A DNA stretch of 64,000 bases from Sediminibacterium ginsengisoli (GTDB lineage: Bacteria; Bacteroidota; Bacteroidia; Chitinophagales; Chitinophagaceae): assembly GCF_900167075.1 (NCBI RefSeq), contig NZ_FUWH01000010.1, forward strand, positions 92,111 to 156,110. Reading direction: 5' to 3'. The notes under the pieces were generated by a model. That model made no database searches. It was not told where the DNA came from and saw nothing but the letters and a program-made list of their open reading frames with translations. The position numbers and the translations under genes were made by a program. Position 1 is the stretch's first letter. Each line of letters opens with the position of its first letter. Of this stretch, positions 33,304 through 42,569 are shown piece by piece.

Positions 33304-34670
33304 ACGACCTTGAGGATACGTTTTGTGGCGGCTGTGACCTTGAAACGATCATCCATCCGGTAACCCGCGATCCAGATCAGTTTACGGTTGGATTCAAGTA
33401 CCCATACCTGTTCCTTTGCAGTTGGCGAGAGTTTCTGATCGATAAAGAAGCGGTTCAGTTTTTTCTTTTTCTGCATACCCAGCGGGTAGAAATAGTCGCC
33501 TGTTTTCCATTTACGTACCAACAGGGGAAAATCAACTTTATCCGCGTCAAAAACAACAGTTCCTGCATCGCGGTTCTCCTGAAGTTTTGAAATAGCTGCA
33601 GCTTTTGCAGTTTCATCCAATGGAAGTTCTTCTGTGTGGAAGCGAAGTGTACCACCAGGAAAACGCAATTCTCTTACGGGCTCTTCTACCAGCAGGTGGG
33701 CCGCCTGATCAGTATCGGTTGTTGTAATGATGATCCAGTTACGGTTGCGGATCAGCCGGTGGGTAGGTGATGTAAGCGTACTGCCATTGACTGCGCCTAG
33801 CAATTTGATGGCTTCCGCGGTCTGGCCTGCGGAGAAACCAAATTGCCGGATGATCTCCCAGGTAATCGTTTGCAACGGTTTAGCCTGTTGCCATTTGAGC
33901 ACGGGAATATGCCATTCATTACCTTTCTGCTCCAGTAATTTATTCAACTGGAGATTCACGGACTGCTCATACAGCATCGTTGCCTCGTTCAGCATCGCGA
34001 TCGTATGTACCAGGTTCTCCTCTGCATTCGGGTACACTTCTTTTACTGCAGGTATCAGCCGGTTCCGGAAAAAATTACGGGTGTATTTATCTGTGCTGTT
34101 AGAAGAGTCTTCTGCAAAAGGAATTGCATGTGCTGCCGCGTGATCCAGCAACTGCTGCTTCCTGAAAACAAGCAGCGGACGTAATAAGCGGGCATCTTTA
34201 CGAAAGGCAGGGATACCGGTCAGGCCGCGGATACCTGTGCCCCTGAAAAGGCGCATCAGCATTGTTTCTATATTGTCATCTGCGTGATGCGCTGTTACAA
34301 TATAAGCCGGCGCCTGTATTTTATTCAATTCAGCACCGAACCATTCATAACGCAGTTCACGCGCTGTTTCCTGGATAGATAACTGCCGGCTGTCCGCTTC
34401 CGCTTTCGTGTCGAATGCACGCACTTTCACTTCTACATTGTACGCTGCTGCCAGGCTTTTAACAACCTGTTCATCGCGATCGCTTTCATCACCGCGCAGG
34501 CCGAAATTGCAATGCAGTACCGTACAATCAAAACCACCGCGGACGAGCAGGTCTGTCATAACCATACTGTCCGGGCCGCCGCTTACGGCCAGTAAGAGCC
34601 GGCAGCTGCCCGGTTGCAATGCAGGGTATTGCTGTTGCCAGTGCTGTAAAAAAGATTGCAGGAGATCCAT
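33291..34670 (-). CDS. tilS: tRNA(Ile)-lysidine synthetase
   Basis: A 459-residue enzyme that makes lysidine at the wobble C of tRNA-Ile(CAU), so that it reads AUA. The PP-loop SGGPDSM is at residues 30-36, and HHADDNIETMLMRLFRGTGIRGL follows. The C-terminal TilS domains are present (GDYFYPLGMQKKKKLNRFFIDQKL). It lies 26 nt after glnS on the same strand and is probably co-transcribed with it. The gene overlaps the convergent rhomboid gene by 13 nt. Confidence 0.96.
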   Translation of the reverse strand: MDLLQSFLQHWQQQYPALQPGSCRLLLAVSGGPDSMVMTDLLVRGGFDCTVLHCNFGLRGDESDRDEQVVKSLAAAYNVEVKVRAFDTKAEADSRQLSIQETARELRYEWFGAELNKIQAPAYIVTAHHADDNIETMLMRLFRGTGIRGLTGIPAFRKDARLLRPLLVFRKQQLLDHAAAHAIPFAEDSSNSTDKYTRNFFRNRLIPAVKEVYPNAEENLVHTIAMLNEATMLYEQSVNLQLNKLLEQKGNEWHIPVLKWQQAKPLQTITWEIIRQFGFSAGQTAEAIKLLGAVNGSTLTSPTHRLIRNRNWIIITTTDTDQAAHLLVEEPVRELRFPGGTLRFHTEELPLDETAKAAAISKLQENRDAGTVVFDADKVDFPLLVRKWKTGDYFYPLGMQKKKKLNRFFIDQKLSPTAKEQVWVLESNRKLIWIAGYRMDDRFKVTAATKRILKVVYLK

Positions 34671-34696
34671 CGGTTTCTTAAACGATCCTAATCGGG

Positions 34697-36358
34697 TCAG
34701 GCTTTCTTTGCTTCCTTGGCCCAGGTATCTTTCAGTGTTACGGTTCGGTTGAATACCAGTTTGTCTGCCGTGCTGTCCTTATCAATGATATAATATCCTT
34801 TACGGATGAACTGGTAGCGTTCTTCCGCACCATCTTCCTTCAGAGCAGGTTCTGCGTATGCATTACTGATCACAGTCAGAGAATCCGCATTGATATGATC
34901 CTTGAAATCACCTTCGGCATTACCGACATCTTCTACCTTGAAGAGCCGGTCGTACAGGCGCACTTCGGCGTTGATCGCATGTTTCACACTTACCCAGTGG
35001 AGCGTGCCTTTCACGTTGATACCGGATGTATCTTCCCCGCTTTTACTCTCCGGGATATAAGTACAATGCACTTCGGTGATATTGCCTTCCGCGTCTTTGA
35101 TCACTTCTTCACAACGGATAATATAAGCACTTTTCAGCCTTACCATCTGACCGGGTGCCAGCCTGAAGTATTTCTTCGGCGCTACTTCCATGAAGTCTTC
35201 CCTTTCAATATACAGTTCCCTGCTGAACGGCACTTTACGGTTGCCGGATGCCGGATCTTCAGGGTTGTTCTCACTCTGCAGCCATTCTTCATCGGCGGTA
35301 TAGTTGGTGATCACCACTTTCAGCGGGTCGAATACCACCATACGGCGTAAAGCGATCTTATTGAGGTGTTCCCTTACACAGAATTCGAGCAAACCTACAT
35401 CGATCAGGTTCTCTCTTTTGGCTACCCCTATCCTTTCGCAGAATTCCCGGATGGCCTCAGCTGTATAGCCACGGCGGCGCATACCACTGATGGTCGACAT
35501 ACGCGGATCATCCCAGCCGGTCACATGCTTTTCATTAACGAGCTGCAGCAGTTTGCGTTTGCTCATCACGGTATAGGTCATGTTCAGGCGCGCGAATTCG
35601 TACTGGTGCGACGGGAAAATCTCGAGTTTTTCAATACACCAGTCGTACAATGGCCTGTGCGGGATGAATTCCAGCGTACAGATGGAATGCGTTATATTTT
35701 CGATGGAATCACTCTGTCCATGTGCAAAATCGTACATCGGGTAAATGCACCAGGCATCGCCGGTACGGTGGTGTGTGGCATGTTTGATCCGGTACAACAG
35801 CGGGTCGCGCATGTGCATATTCGGGCTGGACATGTCTATTTTGGCACGTAATACTTTTTCGCCGTCTTTGTACTTGCCGGCACGCATGTCGGCAAATAAT
35901 TGCAGGTTCTCTTCAATACTGCGGCTGCGGTACTGGTTTTCTATACCGGGCTGTGTGGGTGTACCTTTCTGCGCTGCGATCTCTTCGCTGCTGCTGTCGT
36001 CCACATAAGCCAGCCCCTTTTCAATCAGCTTTACCGCAAATCCATATAATTGTTCGAAATAATTGGAAGCATATAATTCCTCCGCCCACTGGAATCCCAG
36101 CCAGCGTACATCATCCTTGATACTTTCCACGTATTCGGTCTCTTCGGTAACGGGGTTGGTATCATCAAAACGGAGATTGGTCTTTCCGCCGAATTTCAGG
36201 GCCAGCCCGAAATTGAGACAGATACTTTTGGCATGACCGATATGCAGGTAACCGTTCGGTTCAGGCGGAAAACGTGTAACGATCGATTCATATTTCCCGC
36301 TTTTCAGATCCGCATCTATGATCTCTTCAATAAAATTCAGGCTTTTTTCTTCAGACAT
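34697..36358 (-). CDS. glnS: Glutaminyl-tRNA synthetase
   Basis: A 553-residue class I synthetase. The HIGH motif is at residues 39-42 ([13 protein letters not shown]), and the KMSKS-type motif reads VMSKRKL. The two-barrel anticodon-binding domain covers about residues 340-545. It charges tRNA-Gln directly. An exact -7 box (TAACTTTG, 36378-36385 on the minus strand) ends 19 nt before the ATG, and tilS follows in the same direction. Confidence 0.96.
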   Translation of the reverse strand: MSEEKSLNFIEEIIDADLKSGKYESIVTRFPPEPNGYLHIGHAKSICLNFGLALKFGGKTNLRFDDTNPVTEETEYVESIKDDVRWLGFQWAEELYASNYFEQLYGFAVKLIEKGLAYVDDSSSEEIAAQKGTPTQPGIENQYRSRSIEENLQLFADMRAGKYKDGEKVLRAKIDMSSPNMHMRDPLLYRIKHATHHRTGDAWCIYPMYDFAHGQSDSIENITHSICTLEFIPHRPLYDWCIEKLEIFPSHQYEFARLNMTYTVMSKRKLLQLVNEKHVTGWDDPRMSTISGMRRRGYTAEAIREFCERIGVAKRENLIDVGLLEFCVREHLNKIALRRMVVFDPLKVVITNYTADEEWLQSENNPEDPASGNRKVPFSRELYIEREDFMEVAPKKYFRLAPGQMVRLKSAYIIRCEEVIKDAEGNITEVHCTYIPESKSGEDTSGINVKGTLHWVSVKHAINAEVRLYDRLFKVEDVGNAEGDFKDHINADSLTVISNAYAEPALKEDGAEERYQFIRKGYYIIDKDSTADKLVFNRTVTLKDTWAKEAKKA

Positions 36359-36377
36359 ACCATTTAAGTTAGGGCAG

Positions 36378-36385
36378 CAAAGTTA
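36378..36385 (-). promoter_or_regulatory. -7 promoter box of glnS
   Basis: TAACTTTG on the minus strand, an exact TAnnTTTG match, 19 nt before the ATG. Confidence 0.6.
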
Positions 36386-36396
36386 AGCTATGCGCC

Positions 36397-37902
36397 TCAA
36401 ACCTTGGAGTTCGGAAAGTACTTATTCAGGAATGAAATGGCGGTCATCATATCATGATGCAGTACCCGGTCTTCCGTATTGAAGCTCACCGCTTCGCGGA
36501 AGGCGCTGACCAGCTGCTCGATCTGCTCCGAACTGGTGGCCGGACGCCTGAATTCAAGCGCCTGCGCAGCTGTGAGCAGCTCGATCGCCAGTACTTTCTC
36601 CACATTATTGATCACCCGTAGGCATTTTGTGGCGGCATTGGCCCCCATGCTCACATGGTCTTCCTGGTTATTGGATGAAGAAATACTATCTACCGAAGCC
36701 GGTGTACAGAGTTGTTTATTCTCGCTCACGATGCCGGCTGCCGTATATTGTGGTATCATAAATCCGGAATGCAAGCCAGGATCTTTCACCAGGAACGGCG
36801 GCAGACCACGCTGTCCGCTGATAAGCTGGTAAGTTCTCCTTTCCGATATATTCGCGATCTCGCTCATCGCGATGGACAAATAGTCCAGTGCTATCGCCAG
36901 TGGCTGGCCATGGAAATTCCCCCCGCTCACGATCAGGTCTTCTTCCGGGAAAATATTCGGGTTATCGGTCACAGAGTTGATCTCTCTTATAAATACGCCC
37001 AGCACATGTTCAAATGCATCTTTGCTGGCGCCATGCACCTGTGGAATACACCTGAACGAATAAGGATCCTGCACCTGGCTTTTGCGGCCGGCGGCGATCT
37101 CACTGCCTTGCAGGTAATTTCTTAAAGCCGCTGCCGTAGTTACCTGTCCATTATGCGCCCTTACAGCATGAATATGCGGATCCAGCGGCTGGGTAACGCA
37201 ATCGAACGCATCAAACGACAACGCACTGATCAGGTCTGCCATCTGCAGCAAATGCTCTGCCTTTTTCAGGCAATAAAGTCCATAAGCACTCATGAACTGT
37301 GTACCATTGATCAGCGCCAGCCCTTCTTTACTCTGTAGTTGAATCGGCTTCCAGTTCAGCTGCTCCATTACTACAGCGGCTGGTACTTTTTTACCGTTGT
37401 GATACACTTCGCCCAACCCGATCAGGGGCAGGCTCAGGTGACTTAAAGGCGCCAGGTCGCCGGAAGCGCCCAGTGAACCCTGGGTATAGATAACGGGTAG
37501 AACATTGTGGTTGTACATTTCCATCAGGCGTTTCACCGTTTCGATCTGTACGCCGCTGTGGCCATAGCTTAACGACTTGATCTTCAGCATGAGCATCAGC
37601 TTCACGATATCGGCAGGCACTTCCTCGCCCATACCGCAGGCATGGGAAACCAGCAGATTATATTGCAGCTGCTCGATCTGGCTGGCATCGATCTTCACAT
37701 TCTGTAAAAAGCCAAAGCCGGTGTTGATACCGTAGAAAAGTCCTTCTTTATCTTCCATTTTCCGGTCGAGATAAGCCCTGCAGGCCAGGATGCGTTCGTG
37801 GGCGTCGAATGTGATAGAAACCAGTTGATCGAAGTCGAGCAGGTGCTTTACTTGTTCAAAATGGAGCCATTTCCTGTCCAGCGGAAGATAATTATAACTC
37901 AT
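36397..37902 (-). CDS. hutH: Histidine ammonia-lyase
   Basis: A 501-residue enzyme that converts histidine to urocanate. The MIO-forming triad Ala-Ser-Gly is at residues 146-148 (GSLGASGDLAPLSH), and the signature motifs YGINTGFGFL and QDPYSFRCIPQVHGA are intact. The start is the ATG at 37900-37902 (MSYNYLPLDR). The frame stays open upstream for 106 codons, but that part runs antisense through tRNA-Arg and is not coding. Other hut genes are not in the window, so it may work in histidine catabolism encoded elsewhere or in another lyase role. Confidence 0.92.
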   Translation of the reverse strand: MSYNYLPLDRKWLHFEQVKHLLDFDQLVSITFDAHERILACRAYLDRKMEDKEGLFYGINTGFGFLQNVKIDASQIEQLQYNLLVSHACGMGEEVPADIVKLMLMLKIKSLSYGHSGVQIETVKRLMEMYNHNVLPVIYTQGSLGASGDLAPLSHLSLPLIGLGEVYHNGKKVPAAVVMEQLNWKPIQLQSKEGLALINGTQFMSAYGLYCLKKAEHLLQMADLISALSFDAFDCVTQPLDPHIHAVRAHNGQVTTAAALRNYLQGSEIAAGRKSQVQDPYSFRCIPQVHGASKDAFEHVLGVFIREINSVTDNPNIFPEEDLIVSGGNFHGQPLAIALDYLSIAMSEIANISERRTYQLISGQRGLPPFLVKDPGLHSGFMIPQYTAAGIVSENKQLCTPASVDSISSSNNQEDHVSMGANAATKCLRVINNVEKVLAIELLTAAQALEFRRPATSSEQIEQLVSAFREAVSFNTEDRVLHHDMMTAISFLNKYFPNSKV

Positions 37903-38000
37903 GCAAACATCGTTTCCGGCAAAGTAAGGATATTTGGAGGAAGCGGGTGCCGGATTTATGAAAACATGGGTTCCGTTTTGTTCAGCTGCGGATTTTTCCC

Positions 38001-38008
38001 TTATTTTG
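38001..38008 (+). promoter_or_regulatory. Possible -7 box of tRNA-Arg
   Basis: TTATTTTG (one mismatch to TAnnTTTG) ends 14 nt before the tRNA 5' end. Confidence 0.4.
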
Positions 38009-38022
38009 CGCTCCATAAAACC

Positions 38023-38096
38023 GGACCGGTAGCTCAGCTGGATAGAGCAGCTGCCTTCTAAGCAGCAGGTCATTGGTTCGAATCCAATCCGGTTCA
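38023..38096 (+). tRNA. tRNA-Arg (anticodon TCT)
   Basis: A complete cloverleaf. The acceptor is GGACCGG/CCGGTTC with one G-U, followed by TA, a D arm closed by GCTC/GAGC, the anticodon stem GCTGC/GCAGC with loop CTTCTAA (anticodon TCT), variable loop AGGTC, T arm ATTGG/CCAAT with loop TTCGAAT, and discriminator A at 38096. CCA is not encoded. It decodes AGA. An AT-rich accessory region with toxin and defence genes starts just after its 3' end, the usual side for integration. Confidence 0.95.
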
Positions 38097-38203
38097 CTGA
38101 AATGGGCAAGTCGTTTTTTTTCGATTTGTCCATTTTTATTTTTGCAGAACCCATTAAGTAAATACTATCTTTTGCATTAGACTTAATAACTTCATTTCTC
38201 ATC

Positions 38204-38581
38204 CTACATCCCATCCACAACCAATAAAAATTCTATATCCGTTTCATTAATATTCGTATCCCCGATCGTGTACATCCTGTTCGACTTGGACTGCCATGAA
38301 ATAGTGGCCGGGAATTTGTCCGGACCTACATGAATAACTGAGGAGAATTGGGTAACGATCCATTTTGTTTGAAGAAAAAAATTGTCTTCCGGCGGTGTAA
38401 CGATCCCGATGAACACCGCACCATCCACCTGACAACCGGCCTCCTTTTCATATAAAGCGGTGAGTTTGCGATTAGCGCAATCAAGAAATTCCCTGGAAAA
38501 GCCTAGTCCATGTTTCTGCTCACACAATTCAATGAACCGGTCAGGATAAGGAAAAAGTGTATTGGGCATATATCTTTCCAT
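38204..38581 (-). CDS. Truncated paralogue of the immunity candidate
   Basis: A 125-residue protein that matches the N-terminal half of its neighbour (38620-39354). Both share the opening VPNTLFPFPD/MPNTLFPYPD, the FVDCANAQLT/FLDCANRKLT stretch, the PP-x3-FFL(R/Q)T motif and the SKSxRMY-x2-(S/G)DT(D/N)I end. The C-terminal half is absent. It is probably a partial duplication, either kept as an extra immunity protein or decaying. No signal peptide. It is 38 nt downstream of its paralogue in the same direction. Confidence 0.7.
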   Translation of the reverse strand: MERYMPNTLFPYPDRFIELCEQKHGLGFSREFLDCANRKLTALYEKEAGCQVDGAVFIGIVTPPEDNFFLQTKWIVTQFSSVIHVGPDKFPATISWQSKSNRMYTIGDTNINETDIEFLLVVDGM

Positions 38582-38619
38582 GATTTGAATTTAATTTTTT
38601 CGCTGATGAAGATCAGCGT

Positions 38620-39354
38620 CTATTCCACAGTAATTTTCAGGAACTGTCCAAGTTTGGAGAAATAAGTAAGCAGTTTTTTCAGGAAAGCTGCTCGCGCAGA
38701 GCCAAGATCTATCACATAAGTGATCTCATCTTCAGCTTGTGAATATTTCCAATTATGGACCACGCCATCAATTCTGTTATTTTTCTCTGACCTTTCATTG
38801 TAGCCACCGATAAAGCCATCAATCTCTTTAAAGAGTTTGGCCATGTCAACACCCTCTTTTACCCGTAAACGAATCGTACAATCCAGGTTAATTCGTTCAA
38901 CTATGAGTTCATAAGTCAGGTCTTTCAATTTAAAGGGCTGGCTGGTCATGGGAAACATCAGTTTATTGAACTCCAGTGGATCTATCCCTTCTAACCAAAA
39001 CTCAATATCAGAACAGTCTATATCCGTATCACTTACCAGGTACATCCTGCCTGACTTTGATTTCCAGGCCATAATCATGGGAAGGTTGCGGGTATTAACC
39101 ATGATCTGAGACGAAAGTTCAGTTATCAACCCATTGGTGCGCAGAAAAAATTCCTGGTAGGGCGGGCTGACCCAGCAAAGTTCTACACGCTTATTCACCT
39201 TAAACCCAACTTCCTTTTCAAACAAGGGAGTCAATTGCGCATTAGCACAATCCACAAACTCCTTACTCATGATCAACCCGAAATTCTTTTTGTTTTGCGC
39301 AATATAAATATCAGGGAACGGGAAAAGCGTATTGGGAACCTGTCTATCCATCAA
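38620..39354 (-). CDS. Immunity-protein candidate for the adjacent toxin-like lipoprotein
   Basis: A 244-residue cytosolic protein. Residues 1-118 form the domain shared with the next gene. Residues 120-244 are a second alpha/beta domain (LTYELIVERINLDCTIRLRV, DEITYVIDLGSARAAFLKKL). I do not recognise either family. It begins 18 nt after the stop of the nuclease-like lipoprotein, the place where cognate immunity genes lie in polymorphic toxin loci, and it is paralogous to the following gene, as immunity genes often are. Role inferred from context only. Confidence 0.65.
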   Translation of the reverse strand: MMDRQVPNTLFPFPDIYIAQNKKNFGLIMSKEFVDCANAQLTPLFEKEVGFKVNKRVELCWVSPPYQEFFLRTNGLITELSSQIMVNTRNLPMIMAWKSKSGRMYLVSDTDIDCSDIEFWLEGIDPLEFNKLMFPMTSQPFKLKDLTYELIVERINLDCTIRLRVKEGVDMAKLFKEIDGFIGGYNERSEKNNRIDGVVHNWKYSQAEDEITYVIDLGSARAAFLKKLLTYFSKLGQFLKITVE

Positions 39355-39372
39355 ATTTGTTTTAGAATACTG

Positions 39373-41235
39373 TTATATGGCACGGGCATAACGAATGATC
39401 CTCAGCGCTAAGGTAAAACTCGCCCAGTCATCGACAATGCCTGCTCCGAATGTAGCAATATCCTGCACAAGTGTTCCTATTATTATTCCGGCAGCAACAC
39501 CATAACCGGCAGCTTTGATAGAATTTAAAAGCGGTGCATTTGCCGGATCGCGGAAAAACTCAGCAATGACTGCATCTCCATTGGATAGGTTTTGTGTCAG
39601 TTTCTGAGCCAGCCTGGCGATTTTGCTCAGATTGGATTGAGGTATAGCTGAAGGAACTGGTGATGGGCTGATGTTTTTAGGTACATAACTATACTGTACC
39701 ACCCCATTTTCAGTCAGTTTTGCTTCAAGCCAGCTATTGGGATCTTTCGCCTGGTAGTACTTGGTCGGGAAATTAAAGCCCTTTTGCCATGCAGGCGCAA
39801 TCGCATTGGGAGACATCGAACAGTTCAGGTTTGCCAGGTTAATATATGTCTCAACTTCTGAACGTCCTCTTGATAGACCTGTTCCTCCTGCGGGTTTAAT
39901 CTCAAACATCTCGCCGGTAAGTGTGTTAGCCAAATCCGCATAACCCGGATAGCCGCTTCCGGTACTGCTCGCTCCAGGAATTTTAAATTCCACTTCTCCT
40001 GCTATTGGGTGCTCCAGCACATAATTATACATGATGATCCAATGCTCCAAAGTGCCCGGCCATTGAATATTACCGGTTCTGTTCGTTCCATGGCATCCCC
40101 CGGCAATAGTATTGGCATCTGCCAGGTCTTCCGCATCTATATCGTCGAAAACAGCCTTCTCTGCTATCGTCATCTGCGGTTCCGGATCAGGTTCAGGTTC
40201 CGGGTCTGGCTCCCAGCCTGGTGCACAGGGATCGTTTGGATCAACGCCATTGATTTTAACCTTACCCTGCAGCATGTTGGTTTTTGAATCAGGGTTGGTA
40301 TCACCTCCGTCACATGGGTTTGGAGGAGGGCCAGATCCACCGCCGCCTCCCGTGCCACCACCGTTATTTCCACCGCCGTCTCCAGATCCCCCACCAAGTC
40401 CGTCCTCCAACCATTGACCATAGCAAAAAGTTAAGTCCAATTGGATATAGGGACATTTCCAACAAAGATCGCATATCATTACATTTGGGATATGACAATA
40501 CCCTCTCTCTACATCTTTAATAAAGGGACAATCAGCATAAAAAACACTTACATCCTCGCATTCCTCTAAGTAATACAGCATATCATTTTTAATTTTTTGC
40601 TGGCCTTCCTTCTTACCAATTTTTATGGATATATCGTACCTGTCGGGATATTGATTGTTAGCAAAAAGCGCTTGATCCTTCACCCTGAAATTCGTATATC
40701 CAAATACGATTTTATCGAACATCATAAACGACAAGGCGAATTGCTGTGCTTTCTGTTTTGAAGCGTCTGTATATAACAACTTCCTGTATTGCCAGTCATT
40801 AGCATAACTGATGGAGGTATCTGTGGCAGAGGCAGTAACCATCATCAGTGCATTTATATGGTTTTGAGAATCGCGTGCGAAGGGAATATAATAGACATCA
40901 CTGGTATTGGCGTTTTGCGTTGCATTAACAGTCACACCTCCTCCGTTCATTCCAACCCTGATCGTCTTCCCTCCCTTCTTCACCATTTTATTCCACCGGG
41001 GATAACCGATTCGTTCAATCGCCTGGCCGATAAACGGCTGGCTTTCGTTTTGTCGCTGAATATACGCGACAATCGCAGTTTCAGCTGCATCGCCACTGCG
41101 ATGGCTGTTAAAGAATTTTTCCTGGCTAATCTGATCCGCGGTTCGGTTGATCTCCAGTTTGCGGCAGGACACATGCAATGTCATTACCATCAGCCATAAT
41201 ATGGCTGGCCTGAATAAGAGTTTTGTCCATTTCAC
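39373..41235 (-). CDS. Lipoprotein with C-terminal nuclease-like toxin domain
   Basis: A 620-residue protein read from the GTG at 41233-41235, which gives a lipoprotein signal (KWTKLLFRPAILWLMVM then HVSC). The longest frame starts 41 codons earlier without signal features. Residues 30-280 form a Cys-rich surface region with no known family. Then come a Gly-rich linker (280-302) and an acidic Pro linker (EPDPEPEPDPEP, about 342-353). The C-terminal domain has ADLANTLTGEMFEIKP, with Asp434, Glu445 and Lys447 in a PD-(D/E)xK-like order, followed by EVETYINLAN. A hydrophobic end (about 576-614) may insert in membranes. This layout resembles a polymorphic toxin. The catalytic call rests on one motif. 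Confidence 0.7.
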   Translation of the reverse strand: MKWTKLLFRPAILWLMVMTLHVSCRKLEINRTADQISQEKFFNSHRSGDAAETAIVAYIQRQNESQPFIGQAIERIGYPRWNKMVKKGGKTIRVGMNGGGVTVNATQNANTSDVYYIPFARDSQNHINALMMVTASATDTSISYANDWQYRKLLYTDASKQKAQQFALSFMMFDKIVFGYTNFRVKDQALFANNQYPDRYDISIKIGKKEGQQKIKNDMLYYLEECEDVSVFYADCPFIKDVERGYCHIPNVMICDLCWKCPYIQLDLTFCYGQWLEDGLGGGSGDGGGNNGGGTGGGGGSGPPPNPCDGGDTNPDSKTNMLQGKVKINGVDPNDPCAPGWEPDPEPEPDPEPQMTIAEKAVFDDIDAEDLADANTIAGGCHGTNRTGNIQWPGTLEHWIIMYNYVLEHPIAGEVEFKIPGASSTGSGYPGYADLANTLTGEMFEIKPAGGTGLSRGRSEVETYINLANLNCSMSPNAIAPAWQKGFNFPTKYYQAKDPNSWLEAKLTENGVVQYSYVPKNISPSPVPSAIPQSNLSKIARLAQKLTQNLSNGDAVIAEFFRDPANAPLLNSIKAAGYGVAAGIIIGTLVQDIATFGAGIVDDWASFTLALRIIRYARAI

Positions 41236-41402
41236 AACAGTGTAGTTTTGGTCAGATGAAGGTATAGATCGGGCATGGATTAAAATACCGTTTAAACACC
41301 CATTTTTCCAAAAAACCACGGCGCAACAAAAGTACTGGTTACTTTGTTTGAGTATCATTTACGAGTTTGCGTAACTTTCTTACCCTATTGGCTTGTATTG
41401 CT

Positions 41403-42569
41403 ATGAATGATTTAAAACTAACTGATCTCGCTGTTATCCTTTACAGGACGGAAGATGCTATTTATTTTGGCTGGGAATTATCCCTGCCACCAAGTGCAGT
41501 TACTGGTTATCAGCCGAACAAATTGTACCGGGTTAAACACTACGATGCACATACAGGAACCTTGCATTTAAAAACAGATGGCAATTATCCGGAATCTGAC
41601 TATGAGATCAGCTTTAATGATAACACGAAAATTCTTAAAGGGATGGATATTCGAAAAATCTCGGTCAGGCAAAACCGCTTTGAGGCATTAATTGACTGGT
41701 CCGATTTGCAAGAACCATCGATACCACAGGTATATCCACAGCCAGTTACTCAATCAGTGCGTGAGCATGAGCCAGTGCCTCCCAGCAACTGGGTTTTCCA
41801 GGAAACAGTCAGCTTTGATCTCCGTGATGCAGTATTTGAAGATGGCAAAGTCAGCTTCGAAGCCAAATTGAAATCCACCTCGGCCAGGGTTAACATAGTT
41901 ATTGAAAACCCGTCTATTAAAAAACACTTCGACTCGATAAAGAACTATATCTGGACACTATATGGCAAAAGAAAAACACCATGCACGGCGACATTTGATA
42001 GAGTAAATGAAAAAATTGTGGTAACCTCAGTCGACGAATGTTCACTGCAAAGCCTCAGTACAGATATACTGGAGCAAATTAACGATGGCTGGCTCGAAAA
42101 ACACATCCTGGACATTGCATCGGATGACATTAATATTATCGGTGACCTGACCGCCCCACTTGAAGATGATACACTCAATGAACATTGGGTTTGGAATCAA
42201 CTGGTCAAAGAGGAAAAGACAAAACACTATCATCACTTAAGTTATCTCTCAAAAAGACAGGCTATTGACATGCAGAAGCTCGCCATCACTGGCAAACCCA
42301 TTTCCTTTGTCTTTGTTGTGGCTGTGAATCATAAGATCTTCCTGGTTTGGGAAACCTATCTATCCCAGGAAGCCACCTATATCTGGGAATTGAATGATGT
42401 GTCGGAGATCAAATCAAAATACTCACTGATTCAAAAACTGCGCAAAAACACTCGCATGGCTTACCGCAGAGAAAAAGAACCCGGCTTTCATTTCGTCGAA
42501 CACCAATACAAAGAAGAATTGAATGGGTTTAAAAAATGGAAAAATGAAATTGATAAAATTTTAATTTAA
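41403..42569 (+). CDS. Protein of unknown function beside ApeA
   Basis: A 388-residue protein, started at the ATG at 41403 (MNDLKLTDLAVILYRTEDAIYFGW); a TTG 12 codons upstream is less likely. No signal peptide or membrane helix. The N-terminal 95 residues look like a small beta-rich domain, then a Pro-rich linker (QVYPQPVTQSVREHEPVPP), then a large alpha/beta region with FVFVVAVNHKIFLVWET and a basic tail. No family recognised. It is divergent from the toxin-like gene and convergent with the ApeA gene (stops overlap by 4 nt). The island context suggests conflict or defence, but nothing in the sequence proves it. Confidence 0.6.
   Translation: MNDLKLTDLAVILYRTEDAIYFGWELSLPPSAVTGYQPNKLYRVKHYDAHTGTLHLKTDGNYPESDYEISFNDNTKILKGMDIRKISVRQNRFEALIDWSDLQEPSIPQVYPQPVTQSVREHEPVPPSNWVFQETVSFDLRDAVFEDGKVSFEAKLKSTSARVNIVIENPSIKKHFDSIKNYIWTLYGKRKTPCTATFDRVNEKIVVTSVDECSLQSLSTDILEQINDGWLEKHILDIASDDINIIGDLTAPLEDDTLNEHWVWNQLVKEEKTKHYHHLSYLSKRQAIDMQKLAITGKPISFVFVVAVNHKIFLVWETYLSQEATYIWELNDVSEIKSKYSLIQKLRKNTRMAYRREKEPGFHFVEHQYKEELNGFKKWKNEIDKILI

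Noticed and set aside
37903..38220. N-terminal extension of hutH by 106 codons
   Set aside because: It runs antisense through the tRNA-Arg gene, and the HutH family starts at MSYNYLPLDR-like sequence at 37902.
41236..41358. ATG start of the toxin-like lipoprotein at 41358
   Set aside because: The first 41 codons would precede the signal peptide and are not signal-like; the GTG at 41235 directly gives a lipoprotein signal.
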